Source of the DNA: Anaerolineae bacterium CG2_30_64_16 | GTDB lineage: Bacteria > Chloroflexota > Anaerolineae > CG2-30-64-16 | Reading direction: 5' to 3' | NCBI GenBank assembly: GCA_001871755.1 | Contig: MNXL01000329.1 | Location: 1-6,994 of the forward strand | Length of the DNA: 6,994 nt | Shown here: positions 5,442 through 6,994 of the stretch, in pieces | How the letters are laid out: the number at the start of each line of letters is the position of its first letter | Position numbering within the stretch: position 1 is the first letter of the stretch | Notes under the pieces: generated by a model | Databases searched by the model: none | Told to the model about the DNA's origin: nothing | Seen by the model: only the letters and a program-made list of their open reading frames with translations | Program-made: the position numbers and the translations under genes

Positions 5442-6850
5442 TACTCCACCAACCCCTTCTCTCGCAACAAGGGCCGCGGGTCCACCAGGTTCTTGTTCAG
5501 CATCGCCGTCTTCTCCTCCAGCCCCAGGGCGATCGTCGCCAATTGGCTGGCGTAGAGGACCGGAATGCTAAAGCCCAAATCCTTGATCTGCCCCTGACGG
5601 CCGTCGATGTTCACGTGGCACAACGGGCACACCGTGACGATGGCATCGGCGCCGCGCTCGTGGGCGTTCCGCAAGATCTTGGCCGTCATCTCGTGGGCGA
5701 TGGGAGTCAGGGTCAGGCCCAGGGAGCCGCCACAGCAATCGGTCTTGTAGTCCCAGTCGACCACCTCGGCGCCCAGGCGCTGCATCAGATAGTCCATGTC
5801 CATGGGGTACTCAGGGTGCTCGGCGCCGGTGATCTCGGCCGGCCGGGTGATGTAGCAGCCGTAGTAGCAGGCCACCTTGAGCCCGGCCAGCGGCTTCTTG
5901 ACGGCCGCTTCGATCTTGTCCAGCCCGACTTTCTCGATCAGCGCCTCGACCAGGTGCATCACACGCACCTTGCCCTGGTATTCATACCCGATTTCCTCAT
6001 TGACCTGGCGGGCGATTTCCGGGTTGTGCGCCATCTCGTGAGCCGCGGTCTTGAAGCGGATGTAGCACGCCGCGCACGGCGTGGTCACCTCTTCCAACCC
6101 CATCTGTTCGATGATGGACAGGTTGATCGTCGGATAGAGAGTCGCCAGGACGTGGTCCGTGGAGTGGGCCGGGCTGGAGCCGCAGCAGATCCAGCCCGGC
6201 GGCTCTACCAGCTCCAGGTCCAACGCCTCGGCGGTGGCCTCGATCGTCTTGCGGTACTCGGCCGCCGAGGAGTGGAGCGAGCAGCCCGGATAGAAGGCGA
6301 TCTTGTTGGGGGCCGGCGCCACCGGGGCGACCTTGCCAGGCCTGGGCGGCCGGGTGGGCAACGAAACCAGGTGCAGCTTGTTACGCTTCAGCATCTCCCA
6401 CGCCAGGTCCATGTCCTTGAACAGGTTGCCATTCACCACGTTCAGGCCGGCCATCAGGCCCACTTCGTGCAGGCGACCCATCAGGCGGACGTCGGTCAGG
6501 AACAGTCGGCCGAATCGGTCCACCTCAGGGATGGCGGGTTTGATCCCGCGCGCCCTGGCCTCGATGCGCAGCTCGTCCATGATGGCGGCGATGTCGATAC
6601 CCTGCGGGCAGCGGGTGGTGCAGGTTTGACAGGAAGCGCAGACCCAGATCGTCTTGCTCTCCAGCACGCTGTCGTCGCCCAGTTGCACCGCGCGCAGCAC
6701 CTGGTTTGGGTTCAGGTCCATGTGCTCCGCCAGTGGGCAACCACTGGTGCACTTGACGCACTGGTAGCACAGGAAGACGTTTTCGCCGATGTGGTCGGCG
6801 ATGATCTGGGCCAGGGGTCGGTTCGCGATTACAGCTTGTTTACCTGCCAT
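5441..6850 (-). CDS. hdrCB: Fused HdrC-HdrB heterodisulfide reductase-like iron-sulfur protein
   Basis: 469 residues. The N-terminal HdrC part has two cubane [4Fe-4S] motifs: Cys28, 31, 34, 38 (CYQCVKCTSGCP) and Cys71, 74, 77, 81 (CASCQTCTTRCP). A linker rich in Pro and basic residues (about 163-182) leads to an HdrB part with two complete CCG domains: C190-X31-CC222/223-X35-C259-X2-C262, and C332-X39-CC372/373-X34-C408-X2-C411. In HdrB these motifs hold non-cubane [4Fe-4S] clusters that split disulfides in methanogens. Bacteria without CoM/CoB use such proteins for electron transfer, and next to metV/metF the likely partner is methylene-THF reductase, as in the Moorella MetVF-HdrABC-MvhD complex; that coupling is inference. 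All cluster ligands are present, so it should be functional. The ATG at 6850 has GAGGAAA 5 nt upstream. HdrA is not in the window. No membrane segments were seen, so cytoplasmic. Confidence 0.92.
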   Translation of the reverse strand: MAGKQAVIANRPLAQIIADHIGENVFLCYQCVKCTSGCPLAEHMDLNPNQVLRAVQLGDDSVLESKTIWVCASCQTCTTRCPQGIDIAAIMDELRIEARARGIKPAIPEVDRFGRLFLTDVRLMGRLHEVGLMAGLNVVNGNLFKDMDLAWEMLKRNKLHLVSLPTRPPRPGKVAPVAPAPNKIAFYPGCSLHSSAAEYRKTIEATAEALDLELVEPPGWICCGSSPAHSTDHVLATLYPTINLSIIEQMGLEEVTTPCAACYIRFKTAAHEMAHNPEIARQVNEEIGYEYQGKVRVMHLVEALIEKVGLDKIEAAVKKPLAGLKVACYYGCYITRPAEITGAEHPEYPMDMDYLMQRLGAEVVDWDYKTDCCGGSLGLTLTPIAHEMTAKILRNAHERGADAIVTVCPLCHVNIDGRQGQIKDLGFSIPVLYASQLATIALGLEEKTAMLNKNLVDPRPLLREKGLVE

Positions 6851-6873
6851 GATGTTTCCTCGGTTGGTGGGTG

Positions 6874-6980
6874 GGTAGATCGGTAGGTTGGTAGTTGGTA
6901 GATTGGTAGGGCGGTAGATTGGTAGATTGGTAGGTTGGTAGATTGGTAGATTGGTAGATTGGTAGGTTGGTAGATTGGTA
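6874..6980. repeat. Octanucleotide tandem array (GGTAGATT)n upstream of hdrCB
   Basis: About 13 units of 8 bp, mostly GGTAGATT, with variants GGTAGGTT, GGTAGATC and GGTAGGGC and one 7-bp unit at 6890-6896. Looser G/T-rich sequence (from 6862) continues to within about 10 bp of the hdrCB ribosome binding site. The plus-strand unit brings TAG into frame, so it is not coding there. The array fills nearly all of the 144 bp between hdrCB and the window edge, where its promoter or leader would be expected; no -10/-35 pair could be recognised within it. Confidence 0.92.
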
Positions 6981-6994
6981 GGTGACCGCGTTAC

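Noticed and set aside
5282..6886. Plus-strand open frame of 534 codons opposite hdrCB
   Set aside because: It is the antisense of a clear HdrC-HdrB gene, with low-complexity His/Gln/Asp/Arg-rich translation and no domain; long antisense frames are usual in GC-rich DNA.
6874..6980. Possible CRISPR array
   Set aside because: Units are 8 bp in direct tandem with no spacers, so this is a simple tandem repeat.

Overview
The window looks like a piece of a GC-rich bacterial chromosome, most plausibly an uncultured member of the Chloroflexota (Anaerolineae-like). That assignment is inference. It rests on high GC, on a metV/metF pair beside a fused hdrC-hdrB gene as in bacteria with Wood-Ljungdahl-type C1 metabolism, and on several 7-8 bp tandem repeat arrays. 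No rRNA, tRNA, CRISPR or intact transposase was seen.

Layout. Positions 1-1017 (+) carry the 3' part of an ABC exporter gene of the CydC type, with a heptanucleotide repeat array in the linker between its membrane and ATPase domains. A short convergent intergenic region (1018-1194) holds a strong terminator that serves the minus strand. Everything to the right is on the minus strand. Read in the direction of transcription (right to left) it contains: an octanucleotide repeat array upstream of the first gene (6874-6980); a fused HdrC-HdrB heterodisulfide-reductase-type protein (5441-6850); a small repeat and palindrome zone (5392-5441); a decayed accessory island of about 1 kb with a 5'-truncated BrnT-type toxin, an intact CopG/BrnA-type antitoxin and a fragment of a type III restriction/helicase subunit (4303-5326); then metV (3807-4286), a GNAT acetyltransferase fused to a thioredoxin-like domain (3012-3782), metF (1945-2982), a probable terminator (1887-1914) and a CBS-CBS-ACT sensor protein (1195-1842).

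How the genes fit together. MetF reduces methylene-tetrahydrofolate to methyl-tetrahydrofolate. MetV is the cysteine-rich partner found with MetF in acetogens and other Wood-Ljungdahl bacteria, and HdrC/HdrB are iron-sulfur electron-transfer modules known to join MetVF in a larger complex (MetVF-HdrABC-MvhD of Moorella). The minus-strand block is therefore best read as the methyl-branch reductase and its electron-transfer partners. HdrA and MvhD, needed for flavin chemistry in the known complex, are not in the window and could lie beyond the right edge. Two things are unusual: the GNAT-thioredoxin fusion sits between metV and metF with gaps of only 24 and 29 bp, and a dead defence/toxin-antitoxin island separates hdrCB from metV.
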